Position numbers and translations under genes: made by a program. A stretch of DNA of 64,000 nt from Linum tenue (taxonomy: Eukaryota > Streptophyta > Magnoliopsida > Malpighiales > Linaceae), in the NCBI GenBank assembly GCA_946122785.1, contig CAMGYJ010000006.1, positions 42,304,066-42,368,065 on the forward strand, in the 5' to 3' direction. Below are positions 21,902-33,244 of this stretch, piece by piece (within the stretch, counting starts at the first letter, position 1; each line of letters opens with the position of its first letter). The notes below the pieces were generated by a model that ran no database searches, was not told where the DNA came from, and was given only the letters and a program-made list of their open reading frames with translations.

Positions 21902-22724
21902 GGGGTAGGATACTATGCTAACCCCTAAAGGGGTAGTGATTTTCGACACCCCCTTTATGATTGGCCAATTTTATTTCCAATCATTGGCAAGTATTAATTA
22001 AACTGGTTTTTTATTTTTTTTTAATCTTGTAATTTGGGGTCTCTCATCCACATTGGAAAAGGAAAGAATATGGGGAATCAGAAAAAAGCTCCCCCCAAAT
22101 GTGCAATTAATTGCCTTTTTTTCTTCCTTTCGTCTCCTTCTCTCTCCATTTGGGCCCTCTTTCCATTTTGATTTCATTTTAACCAGAACCCTCCTCTACT
22201 CTAAAACGACCAAAACCCTCCAGCGCCTTCCCCCACCACCATCCTCCTATCTCCAGCTGCCGCCATCCTGGGATCGCCTCTGACCTACCAATGGAGTGGT
22301 ACGTGTACCAGTGGAGTGGTACGTGTACCAGTGGAGTGGTATTTGTATCATTGAAGTGGTACTGCATTGTTGCTCCGTTATTGTTTATCATTGTTATGAA
22401 AAATATCATTGCACTGGTATTGTTCTCACTCTAACCTACCTTGTGGATTGCTCGCACCAGTGGAGTGGTACGTGTACCAGTGGAGTGGTACGTGTAATTA
22501 ATGTACCAGTGAGAGAAATTAATTATGTAATTAATGGGGGTGATTTCGTTTTTCCCCAGATTCTTTCTCTTTTCCAATGTGGTGAGAGACCCCAAATTAC
22601 AAGATTAAAAAAAATAAAAAACCAGTTTAATTAATACATGCCAATGATTGGAAATAAAATTGGCCAATCATAAAGGGGGTGTCAAAAATCAATACCCCTT
22701 TAGGGGTAATCAGGCTAACCGAAC
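21902..22724. mobile_element. Mutator-like MITE with long TIRs at the AGPase start codon
   Basis: The two ends are inverted copies over about 150 bases (acccctaaaggggta, then gacaccccctttatgattgg and caatcattggca). A direct duplication of 10-11 bases, cccatttcagc, flanks it at 21891-21901 and 22725-22735, the length expected for Mutator-like elements. The duplicated bases contain the complement of the AGPase ATG, so the element lies just 5' of the coding start. The interior has no transposase; it holds short tandem repeats at 22288-22515. Confidence 0.85.
22288..22515 (+). repeat. Tandem 20-bp repeat inside the Mutator-like MITE
   Basis: The unit accagtggagtggtacgtgt occurs three times in a row near 22290-22350, with one change in the first and a drifted fourth copy. 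Two more copies lie at 22455-22495. The intervening part is drifted. Confidence 0.7.
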
Positions 22725-22734
22725 CCCATTTCAG

Positions 22735-23500
22735 CAGGTGACAAACCTCTCTATCTCTCTCTCTCTCACTCTCTTTCTCTCTAAGCAAAACCCAAAAGGA
22801 GAAACGAATCACAATCTAATCTTTCAATTTAAACAACCCAAACAAAGAAAATCAAATCAACGATTCAAGCGGACTTCAATATCTATAAGCGAGAGATTAC
22901 CATAAAGTATTTCCAATTTGAACTCAACCTTGAATCATAAGACTGATTATTTCCATAAAGCACAAAGCACCAAATAGTAACTATTTAGCAGGAACAAATC
23001 AAAGGAAAACGGTGTAATTTACAGAAGAGGGTAAAGCTGATTTCAGCTGATTACCTAAAAGTTACATAACAATCCAAAAGGAACCCCAACCAAAATTCCT
23101 CAAAAGGCTAAGCTAATCCCATTTCACAACCAATTTTGCAGCTACACATGAACACAGATTTATTTCCAGGAAAGGCGAATGCAAATAAGCAGCAGGGAAG
23201 TAAGCTAATGGTATTTGCGATCAAATCTCGAATTGAGGGAACTTTAGAGAGGCTCGGAAATAGGATTGCAGCGGTGCTCCCTTCCTCGGTAGGATCCATT
23301 CTTCCCGAACCAATCGCCAGGCAATCACAGGCCTTCCCTCCCATTCTTCCCCTGCGTGCACCTCATTCCCCCACAATCGGGTGGTGGCGTGCGAGAGCCG
23401 CCATGTCGATCCTTTCCCAACGGCGACAATGACTCTCCAATCTCAAAACAGAGAGTATGAGATGGTGATGCTCTCCTTTCCCTACTCTAAATTGGCACTC
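22735..23500 (-). other. AGPase 5' leader and upstream region
   Basis: On the minus strand, directly before the duplicated ATG context, lies a purine-rich leader (complement of the ctctct tract at 22745-22785). A gtaatctctc donor-like site near 22895 could start a leader intron. Further up there is no recognised gene; the open frame at 23136-23432 on + lacks any family match. Confidence 0.35.
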
Positions 23501-23512
23501 ACTCTTCTACTC

Positions 23513-23793
23513 TTCCGGCACACCAATCCTGTGTCCTCAACGGGCTATATAAAATCTCCCTGAGATTTAGGGAACTGGATTCGGCTCGACCTGATAATTT
23601 GTTGTTGGTCGCCGCCGCCTCCTCTTCCATCACGATTTTGGTCTCCTCGGCGACCTTAATCGCCCACTAAGAATTCCAAGTCAACAAAACATCAGATTCA
23701 AAATTTTAAAATCTCAAAATCCTCCAAGAACAATACGCAACCAAAAACACATACCCCGACATCCGTCGCCACCATCGTCGTCATCTCCTTCAT
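23513..23793 (-). pseudogene. Unrecognised two-exon coding fragment
   Basis: An ATG at 23791-23793 starts MKEMTTMVATDVG. A GT-AG intron (23667-23754) follows, and the frame continues WAIKVAEETKIVMEEEAAAT to a stop near 23513, about 65 residues in all. Clean splice sites and an open frame across them suggest a real gene piece. I do not recognise the protein. It lies upstream of the AGPase fragment on the same strand, perhaps within the same captured segment. Confidence 0.3.
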
Positions 23794-24066
23794 CGAGCGC
23801 CATTATCCCTGCTATCGTCCTCGTTTTCGTTCGGAAGGAAAGGGTTTCCCAGCGAATCAATCGGACCGCCTTAGATTCCCGGCCATGCAAGTGTGGAGCA
23901 GATGCAGTTTCAACTCTGGAGCTTTGTCCGTCCAGGACAATTTGGCCAAGATATTATAAATCATGTTTCAGCAAACAAAAGAGGGTAGAGCGCAAGAAAG
24001 AACTGGTGGAAGAGGAGGGAGTGAAATTTTGGGAACAAAGAAAGAGATGGAGAGTCTGACACAGAG

Positions 24067-25383
24067 TGATTCGGGCTCAAATGTACACATTTTACCCCTC
24101 ATTTCTTATTCGTTTAGCTTAGTATCCATCGTTTCTCGACATATTTCACGCTAGGTTGTGCTTGTTTTGATACATTTTAGGTCCTAGCACGTGTGGAAGG
24201 GTCGAGGTTGAAATTTGGGATAATTAAAGGTCAAAAAGTGCAAAAACCGAAGAAAAGTCTGAAGCCACTATTTGGACTCAATTGTCATAGTTAAGTGAAG
24301 GCGTCCCAGGAAATAGTCGCAGTTCACGGGCGGACAAGGCAGTTCACGGTCTCCTAAGTGAGTGAACTTGGACCACAAACCGTGAACATCGAGCAGTCCA
24401 GCGAGGTTCCAGAAGTTACTAATGACAAGGCAGTTCACGGTCTCTAAGACCGTGAACTGGGGCCATTGACCGCGAACCCATGCTAGTGAAGCGGTGCGTT
24501 CTGGACGACACAGAGTTCACAGACGCATTTAGGTGTTCACCGCGGTGAACTGGCCAACGCGTCCGTGAACTGATCGCTTTCGGGCAAATATGAAGACATT
24601 AGCTGGGAGAGAGAAGGGAGAGCTGGTTTTTGGAGAAGGAACACTTTCTTTCTCTAGGGTTTCAACCAAAAGCACCAAAGGGGAGTTCTAGTGAGAGAGG
24701 GAGTGATCTTGGAGCTTAATTGAAGGCATTGATCAAGCTTGGAACTAGGAATCAAGCCTAGAAGAAGAAGAAGAAGAAAATCTGGAGGTTTCTTTGTAAT
24801 CTCCCCTCTCTCTCTCTCTAGAAACTCACTCTTTTCTCTTGGGTGTTGTAGATCCCTAACTAATACTTTGTAATTACTTGTTTAGATTGAATGATTGTCA
24901 TTGGGTATTGTTAATTCAATGATTAAGGTATTATTCATGTTGATTGTAAATGCTTGTGCTTAGCAATCTAAGGATTGTGCATGTTTTGTGCTTAGCATCC
25001 TTAGGTCTGTGCATGTTGGTGCTTAGCAACCGAAGGATTGTGCATAATTGTGCTTAGAATCCTTAGGTTTGTGCATGTTGGTGCTTTGCAATCTAATTAG
25101 CCACATTAACCTAGCTTAGAGAGGAAAATCCCACTTCCAAGGGAGACTCAATCGAGTTTGTTTTCCTTTAGCTTTTTAAGCCACCTAACTAGGTTAATTT
25201 AGGGCAAACCTCAATGTTGAACTAAGCAAATTTGTTAAGCGCGATTAAGCCGTCCCACCCTTGAGTTGAGTGAGAGAGTAAGTCAACCACCGATTTCCTA
25301 AACCGAGAGGGCCGAATGACACGGCCTATAATGTTCACCTCGGTTTAGCAATTGAGATTGCGGTATACAACCATATATGCATC
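24067..25383 (+). repeat. Athila-like LTR (element E), 3' end cut by element D
   Basis: It begins tgattcgggctcaaatgtac, the plus-strand equivalent of the LTR starts at 17438 and 31997. It holds gttcacgg inverted repeats at about 24320-24570; the best is GTTCACGGTC at 24433-24442 with GACCGTGAAC at 24448-24457. Then come a leader-like purine block and a repeat of about 33 bp, gtgcttagcaatctaagga-type, four times at 24955-25090. It stops at tatatgcatc (25383), inside the LTR, where the LTR of element D begins in the opposite direction. Confidence 0.85.
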
Positions 25384-26137
25384 TGACTCGCACGAAACTA
25401 CACCACAGTAAAATCCCGACTAGAGTCCAAGTTTTAAACTCTAGTCGGGTGCAGTATAGAGCAAGTATTTAGATATCAACCCGAGCCGGTCCGTCTACCC
25501 CTACTTCAATTGTTGAAATCATTATCTAGAAACATAGTTTTGGTTTGAAAGTTTGCTAATTATAATAAAATAAAGCAGAGGTAAATGGGTTTTAAAACTC
25601 TTTTGTGGAAGGATCACTACTACCATGATATGTGAATTGGAACAATTGTTTTGGGCAAGGTAATTGCGAACCGCAGAGGGATGCATATATGGTCGGGGGC
25701 CACAATCTCGATTGCTAAACCGAGGTGAAGATTAAAGGCCGTGTCATTCGACCCTCTCGGTTTAGGCAATCAGTAATTGACTTACTCCCTCACTCAACTC
25801 AAAGGTCGGACAACTTCATCACGATTAACCTATTTGCGAATTCAACACTGAGGGATGCCCTAAATTAACCTAGTTAGGTGGATTGAAAGCTGAACGAAAA
25901 CCAACTCGATTGAGTCTCCTTTGGAAGGGGGATTTTCCTCTCTAAGCTAGGTTAAGATGGCTAATTAGATTGCTAGCACCAACATGCAAAAACCTAAGGG
26001 TGCTAAGCACAATTATGCACAATCCTTAGGTTGCTAATCAGCAAAATGCACAAACCTAAGGATGCTAAGCACAAAACATGCACAACCCTTAGGTTTCTAA
26101 GCACAAGCATTCACAACCAATCATGAAAAATACAAAA

Positions 26138-28236
26138 TGACCCGATCCTTTTTGAAAACCGAACCATAACTAAACCCCAAACTGGCTACTCCGGAGCAAC
26201 CCAAAACAGGTTTACAAGTCAAAACCAAAAAATAACAACAACAATGTTTAAGATTCTCAAGTGAAATGCCCTAAACACTTGGGCGACCTCAGTCCAGAGC
26301 AACAAAACATAAAATACAATCCTTGAGTTTCCCAGTATAATCATTAAGACATGAAACTAAAGACAAATATAATGGGAGGTCCCATCTCGTTACCCAGATC
26401 CAGTTGACATCATCAGGTTTGCCGCGGCTGCTCACCTTAGGTAACCTCCTCTTGATGGATGCATCCTCTTCCCCTCTCTGCACCTGGTGAGTGAGAAGGG
26501 GTCAGTCTCGCCGTTACTTCCTAAGGTCTTCGCCCTAAGAAACTCCTTACTAAACACATTATTCGGGTTCTTGACTTAGACAAAAGTCGTTCTCGCTTTC
26601 ATCCTTTATACTTTGTTATCAAACAGTCTATAAGAGATCTCTACGCCTATCTTATCTTTAGAATTTCCTTACTTATATTTTGAATCCATAGACACCAGCA
26701 CTGGGGACCACCGCGTTACGTCTCGCCGTCCGGTGTCCCTACCCTAGTATGCCAACCGCGTTACGTCTCGTCGTCCGGTTGCATACTCAAACTCGACAAT
26801 GGCACTGCGTTACGTCTCGCCGTCCAGTCCATGCCCGATCAACTACTACGTTACGTCTCGCCGTCCAGTAGTGACCCAACCACCCGGGGGTTCATCTTAC
26901 CATTAACCAACTATTTCAATCATACATTCATGCATAGCACAATGCGTGCCTACACCCTTAAGTAGGCGATGGGATGCCTCACACACATATCGCGCATTAC
27001 TCAAAATTAACTAATTAATAGCTTGAAACAAAAGGCGTAAATTAAAAGACCTACGACTGAGATATTACCCCCTTTACACTCACCTCGAAAAGATGACTCC
27101 TCGATTCCTTCCTCGAAGAAACCCCTGCTTACCCAAATTATCTTGGGAAAACCTATTAATAAGAATCCATTTTCTTAGACGACTTTTCTCGATTTAAAAT
27201 CCCTTTGGAATCACTAGAACATCCTCTCCTCAAAAATCAAGCCCTCGAGCCTCGCTCCAAAGGTCCCTTAACCACCTTTAAAAATTTTCTATAAATAATC
27301 CCTTCAAAACCGACCAATTTTCCTAATTATTTTTGTCTTGGACGAATTTTTCACCTAACTAGAACCTTCCTAAAAATTCGGATAATAATTTTCCTATGTC
27401 AATCATGAGCACCCTTGGTAAGATTTTTATTTATTTAAAATAAACATTAAAAAAATTCTATAAATAGAAATACATCTTCAAAACTCCCCAAATTAAATTA
27501 CAGACATTGTTAAACCTAGGAACGAACGCCCAAAGAGGCTCGAAACAATTTAAAACATCCAAAATAATTTTCTGCAAATTCTCAGCAGGTTTAGTGAACG
27601 CCTAAAATCTTCCACTAAAAGCCTGTAACGCCGGTTGCTAAAAACCCAGAATTGCACCCTCACGAGAAATCACCAAATCGATCGATCTAACTCAAAGGGA
27701 TCGAGTTTCCTTACCTCTCGAACATGCCTAGGACTAGATTGGATGGTCCGGGACGTTGAACTACTCGTTGATCGAACCCTCAAACGTCAATGCTAATAAA
27801 ATATGAGTTTCGGATTAGACTATCGATGAATCGAGTTTAGAAATCGCGAATGGATTCATGATCCTTACCTAGAAACACGAAACGGATGGGATCGAGATTG
27901 GGAAGTTGGGGTCGGGCACAGGTGGCGGCGGGCTCCTTCTTTTCTTCCCGCCCGCGATGAGGAGCAGGGAGGGGCGGCGGCGATGATAATTGGCTGGGGA
28001 AAAAATTGCAATTGTTGGTCGGCTTATACTGGGGAACTTTGGCGGGGAGGAGGGATTTATGATGCTGGGAACTTTGAGGGTTGGGGTCGCTCGGCCCCGT
28101 CCCAGATTTTTTTTTAATAATAATAATAATAATTATTATTATTCTTAATCCGCGGTTGCAACTCTTAGTATGTAATTGTCAATTCAACCGATCACGTATT
28201 AAGGTCGAACCTAAACTCAGAGGTCGGAGTGTTACA
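26138..28236 (-). repeat. 3' LTR of chromovirus-like element F
   Basis: On the minus strand it starts tgtaacactccgac at 28236 after a purine tract (aagggtggaggaaa) and ends cgggtca at 26138. Large parts match 29845-31205, the other LTR (catcaggttt, cctcttcccctctctgcacc, aacaatttaaaacatcc). It is about 740 bp longer than the other copy because that copy has lost the stretch 26517-27508. It carries the hairpin array at 26704-26870. Confidence 0.85.
26704..26870 (-). repeat. Array of four stem-loops with constant loop and variable stems
   Basis: Four units share the loop cgttacgtctcgccgtc (one copy has t for c). Stems differ: GGGAC-c-ACCG with CGGT-GTCCC (26704-26739); AGTATGC-c-AACCG with CGGTT-GCATACT (26746-26787); ATGG-c-ACTG with CAGT-CCAT (26799-26832); ACTACT with AGTAGT (about 26842-26870). 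The first three have a single unpaired c at the same place in the 5' arm. The copies lie in the 3' LTR of element F and would be in its transcript. Confidence 0.85.
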
Positions 28237-28512
28237 TTTCCTCCACCCTTATAAAAATTTTGTCCCCGAAATTTGGAACAGGAAAGATAATTACTTGGTC
28301 TGAAACTTTTGGTGTTTGACTAAAACTTCTCAAGCTAGGATATAACATTTCCTTCCCCCTTAATAAAATTTCGACCTCGCAATTTTGGTAAGAACTAATT
28401 TAATAGGTTTGGTACCGAGTACTAAAACTGAAAGTGCGTCTTTCGAAGAAAACAACCAACTAGCGGTCTATGCTTAAAGCAAATATTCCTTCTCCACAGT
28501 CTCCCCATTTCT

Positions 28513-29680
28513 TCACATGATCACATCAATGTGCTTGCTCGTCCCCTCCATCGTCACCACGGTCTCCCTCCATCCCTCGCAAGGCAAATACCCTCGGTTG
28601 TCCTCCTGCTGTAGGCCCCTGGTCTCTGTCTCGATCAGTGCGGTCGAACCGCCCGGTGCGTCCTCCCTGGCTTTGGAAGGAGCGGTTTGGCTGGCCATCA
28701 AACAGTGGTTCTGCGTGAGTCCTCGCTCCACCACCCCGGACAGACTGTTCGGACTGAACCATCCCTTGTCCGCCTCTCCAGGGGCATTCTCTGGCGAAAT
28801 GCCCTGCCTCATTACAGTTATAGTAGACCTTGGGGGGCTGCCTACACTCCCCTGAGTGATCCCGCCCACACTGGTTGCAGAGACCTTTGTAGCTGAAAGT
28901 TTGACCAGGCCGGACCGAGTCGGTCTGACTCTGAGTACCCCCAAAGCTACTGATATCGCTCGACCTCCTTCTATACTGACTGGGCTGGCCGGAGCACTCT
29001 GCATGCTACTTGCCTTTCTCTTGCTTCCCTCTCGTTGTATCCCTTCTTCATGCACATCTGTGTCAGCCCTCTCTATCTGAAGAGTCTCCTGATAAATCTC
29101 CTCCTGACTGTTCCACGCCAGGATGCTCAACTTCTTCTTAAGGGCAGGCTTCAGACTCTCCAAATAGTGGGCACGTTGAGATGCCACATCCTGGAACTGG
29201 GGTCCCCCGTAGGGCAGCAGCTTCTCAAACCTGGAGGTGTACTATGCAATACCCTCCTCTCCTTCATTGCCCCATCCCTGCTTGATCAACAAAAATTCCC
29301 TCTTTTTGCTCAGTCGATAGGCCTCTGGTATATAATGATCCCGGAACACCCGCACCAACTCTGGCCAAGTGATAGCTGGTGGGTCTTCCTGGCTGGGTGC
29401 ACCACCAATTGTATGCTGAATCTTGGAGCAGGGATACTGTCAGTAGCACCCTATCCTCATCATCTGCCCTCATTTCAGTCAATGTGAGCTAGACCTTCGC
29501 TAGCCATTTCTCTACTTCACTAGCACTCTTCGAGCCGTCCCCATCAAAATCAACCACTCCTCGCCTCTGGAAAGCCTCATAATTCGGGGATTTCCTAGCT
29601 ACCGCGTGGTTAATATTGGTGTTACTTGCTCTGCAAGTAAGTAGTACCCTTATTAGAACCACATTAATGTCCAATCATGC
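28513..29680 (-). pseudogene. gag of chromovirus-like element F with two zinc knuckles
   Basis: The minus strand reads KSPNYEAFQRRGVVDFDGDG, DRVLLTVSLLQDSAYNWW, then in another frame YLESLKPALKKKLSILAWNS and EIYQETLQIERAD. The nucleocapsid part follows, CNQCGRDHSGEC and CNEAGHFARECPW, two knuckles (the second a standard CCHC starting YYNC). A glycine/arginine-rich tail follows. This is a Tekay/Del-like gag. Frameshifts occur near 29480, 29260 and 28850. No protease, RT, RNase H or integrase follows: the LTR comes about 280 bases after gag, so pol has been deleted. Confidence 0.82.
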
Positions 29681-29828
29681 TTGATTATACTGGGGACTCT
29701 ATAAACCTTTTAAAATCGGTTGGCCAACCATATTTTCTGGAAATTTCCTTTTTCCTTTAAAACTAAACCTTTGAAAACCTAGATCGTCACTCCAGTATTC
29801 CTTGGAGACCGAGAAACAGAGGAATTTC

Positions 29829-29841
29829 GGCTCTGGTACCG
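29829..29841 (-). other. Primer-binding site (tRNA-iMet type) of element F
   Basis: On the minus strand cggtaccagagcc lies three to four bases after the LTR end. It resembles tggtatcagagcc, the site for initiator tRNA-Met used by chromoviruses, with two changes. Confidence 0.65.
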
Positions 29842-29844
29842 AAA

Positions 29845-31205
29845 TGAAACGATCCAATCCTTTTTGAAAATCGAACCATAACTCAAACCACAAACCGGTT
29901 ACTCCGGAGCAACCCAAAACAGGTTTACAAGTCAAAACCAAAAATCAACAACAACAATGTTTAAGATTCTCTAGTGAAATTCCCTAAACACTTGGGCGAC
30001 CTCAATCCAGAGCAACAAAACATAAAACACAATCCTTGAGTTTCCCAGTATACTCATTAAGACATGAAAGTAAATACAGATATAATGGGAGGTCCCAGTT
30101 GGCATCTTCAGGTTTGTTGCGGCTGCTCACCTCAGGTAACCTCCTTTTGATGGATGCGTCCTCTTCCCCTCTCTGCACCTGGTGAGTGAGGAGGGGTCAG
30201 TCTCGTCGTTAATTCCTGATGCGACCCCGCTCATCCCGCATGACGTCACTCGAGCTCAAACTAGATATCTACACGGACCATGGTTCAAGAGACGATTTAA
30301 GAGGTTTAAAGAGATCTTGGAAGCATTCAAGGTGGAAGAAAAGGTCTTTGCAAGCAAGGCCAACGAGTTTGTTGATATGAAATCAATTGACAGAATATAT
30401 AATTCTCGTGGTCCAAAGATGAAGGCTCGAATACAACGATACAAGGATCAAATGGGATCATTCTTGATGGATATGGAATTACATCAAGGAAAGCCCATCA
30501 CATTAAACCTAGGAAAAAACACCCACAGAGGCTCGAAACAATTTAAAACATCCAAAATAAGTTTCTGCAAATTCTCAGTAGCTTTAGTGACTACCCAAAA
30601 TCTGTCACTAAAAGCCTGGAACGTGGGTTGCTAAAAACCCATAATTGCACCCTCACGAAAAATCACCAAATCGATCGATCTAACTCAAAGGGATCAAGTT
30701 CCCTTACCTCTAGAACGTGCCTAGGACTAGATTGGATGGCTCGAGACGTTGATCTCCTCGTTGATCGAACCCTCTAACGTCACCGCTGATAAAATACGAG
30801 TTTCGGGTTAGACTATCGATGAATCGAGTTTAGAAATCGCTAATGGGTTCGTGATCCTTACCTAGAAACACGAAAGGGATGGGATCGGGGTCGGACACAA
30901 GTGGTGGTGGGCTCCTTCTTTTCTTCCCGCCCACGATGAGGAGCAGGGACAGCGGCGGCGATGATAATCGGCCGGGGAAAAAAATTGCAATTGTTGGGTG
31001 GCTTATACTGGGGAACTTTTGCGAGGGGGGGAGAGAGATTTATGATGCTGGGAACTTTGAGGGTTGCGGCCGCTCGGCGCCATTCTAGATTTATTTATAT
31101 ATTTTTTATAATAATAATTATAATTATAATTATTGTTATTAATCTGCGGTTGCAACTCTTAGTACGTAATTGTCAATTCAACCGGTTGCAACTCGGAGTG
31201 TTACA
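29845..31205 (-). repeat. 5' LTR of element F, with foreign insert
   Basis: It starts tgtaacactccgag at 31205 on the minus strand and ends gtttca at 29845, 1361 bp. It matches the other LTR at both sides, but 30218-30502 is unrelated sequence that replaces about 990 bp, including the hairpin array. The left flank of F (tac, then aa) and the right flank (tacct) fit a drifted 5-bp target duplication in the LTR of element D. Confidence 0.8.
30218..30502 (+). pseudogene. Coding-like foreign segment within the F 5' LTR, unrecognised
   Basis: An open frame (30182-30634) runs through this segment: PHDVTRAQTRYLHGPWFKRR, FKEILEAFKVEEKVFASKAN, SIDRIYNSRGPKMKARIQRY and KDQMGSFLMDMEL. It is basic and probably helical. 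Codon use is balanced, unlike the surrounding LTR, and the other LTR lacks it, so it looks like a captured piece of a gene exon or of another element. I do not recognise the family. The borders were set by comparison with the LTR at 26138-28236. Confidence 0.4.
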
Positions 31206-31997
31206 TACCTCAATCATTGAATTAAACAATACCCAATGACAATCATTCAATTCACATAAAAGAAACTACATGGTAGAGTTAGGGTTTCACAACACCCAAG
31301 TGAAAGGAGATCTACTCCATGCTAGAAATGGGGAAAACACAAGGAGAAGAGGTGGAAACCATCTTGGAGGATGCTCTCAATCTTCTTTGCCCTTGTGCTG
31401 AGCTTTCCTTCGAGGAAATCTTCCCAAAATCCACCTTGAAGCAAAACCCTAGCCTTCTTCTTCCTTGGTTCGTATTTCTCTCTCTAGAAATCTGAAGAAG
31501 GCTTTTCACACAAAGTGGGCTCTCCTCCTTTCAGCTCATCATTTAAACCAAACACGAGCTTAGTTCACGGCATGAGTTCACGACCGTGAACCATGAAACG
31601 CGTCCGTGAACTGCAAGTGTGCGCCAAAACGCGCCACTTCGATCTCTTCTGTTCACGGTCAACAGCTTTCGATCACGGTCTTAGAGACCGTGAACTCACC
31701 TTGTGTACCTCCATTTTGGTTCTGGACGTCTCGCGATTCATGGTCAAGGGCTCTTCTTTACGGTCGTGCAAGACCGTGAACTTCCTCGTATAGCCGTGAA
31801 CTAGCCCTTTTTCACCTCTTCTCCCGGTTTTCGATCCTTTTCGTCCAACTTTCGACTCCGAGGCTGGTTTCACCTGATAAACCCTAAAACACACTAAAAC
31901 ACGAGGAACCTAGCGTAAAACCAACCTTTTATGAGTGAATTTGGCACAAACACGTAAGTAAAACGGGGGCAAAACATGTACAATTAGGCCCGAATCA
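31206..31997 (-). repeat. 3' LTR of element D, U3 part (rest at 25384-26137)
   Basis: On the minus strand it starts tgattcgggcctaattgtac at 31997, right after the polypurine tract agtgtgggggag. It has gttcacgg inverted repeats at about 31560-31800 (cacggtc, loop ttaga, gaccgtg near 31674), followed in minus sense by a promoter-like region near 31545. It breaks off at 31206, where element F inserted. Confidence 0.88.
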
Positions 31998-33165
31998 CTC
32001 CCCCACACTTAGACGTTTGCTTGTCCCCAAGCAAACCATTTCACACAAGGTAATATTTCAACCTACACAAATACTTTGGGGACAACTCAAAGGGCACAAA
32101 GTGGGAATTCTCAATGGCTATTGGCAATCAATACATGGACCGTTGCAAGCAATACTGACATTCACCACAAACGACATTCGAAGCCACCAAAAACGGGAAA
32201 ACGAAAAGTTCTCACCTTGTTCATGGATCAATGCAAGTCGCAAGAAGACCACTTATTAACCACAACTGACCATGCATGGAATTCAAGTCCGAGGAACAAA
32301 TGGAAAGGCAACAACGGTCCTCACCGAGGTATGATATGACATGCAAAGCAAGAATGAATCACTCACTCTCAAGACCAGTGGGGTCGGGATCTTTTTGGTG
32401 CAAAGGATGTGCACAATCATAAACTCTCGGCCCTATCGTCTCAATACCAAGGAGGTAACCTCTAGATGCTAGAGTTCACGGGATGGTTGTCACCACTAGC
32501 TCGTCCGGAGGTCTTAGACACGGGTTCAGATGACTGGCAATTGTCTTGGACACGGGAGAAAGGCTCTTTGGGTGGTGGCAATCATGACGTGAGGTTCTAC
32601 ATCTTCAACCTAAACCCGAAGGTTCTATGGTTTCGACTAAAACCCCTCTTTACAACCCAAGGCCACTAGCATCGGCCCAAACCCTTATCTCTCCTTTCCA
32701 AACTATCACCCATCGTGAACTACATTGAAGCACTCTTCCTCGGTCTACCCTTGCTAGCACATTAAGGTTTGGTAGTGAAGGAGTTCTAACACAATGTGGG
32801 GGTTTCGATGGCTTGGGTGCCAAGAAACCCCTCCTAGAGCATGTACTTTGGTTTTTCGTGGCACTCTCTACTTTATTCACCTCATTTTATTATCTCTTTT
32901 TCGTTTCTCTTTTCTTTTCTTTTTTAGGGGGGTACTAGAGAGTAAAAACACTTGCCACATATACATTTAACGACCAATGCTCTCTTTTTGAGGAACTCAC
33001 TCCAATGGCGTAAGAAAGGGGTAGAACGATGTTACCGCTTGGACTTGGTGAGTGAAAGTTGGAATCGAACCGGGATAGGATAATTGAGCTTCAAGGAGAG
33101 ACAAAAAACACACACACTAACACAATACGACTCGCTCAAGGCGAGGTTATTACAAGCACAATACA

Positions 33166-33244
<79 letters not shown>

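Noticed and set aside
23136..23432. 98-codon + strand open frame as a host gene
   Set aside because: No family features, and it lies antisense to the AGPase upstream region.
25384..26137. Independent minus-strand solo LTR
   Set aside because: It continues exactly into 31206-31997 when element F is removed, so it is half of the 3' LTR of element D.
26701..26880. CRISPR-like array (constant word, variable spacers)
   Set aside because: This is a plant genome; the variable parts are the two arms of each stem, not spacers, and only four copies exist within an LTR.
28517..28855. 112-codon + strand frame with possible membrane segments
   Set aside because: It is the reverse strand of the gag nucleocapsid region of element F.
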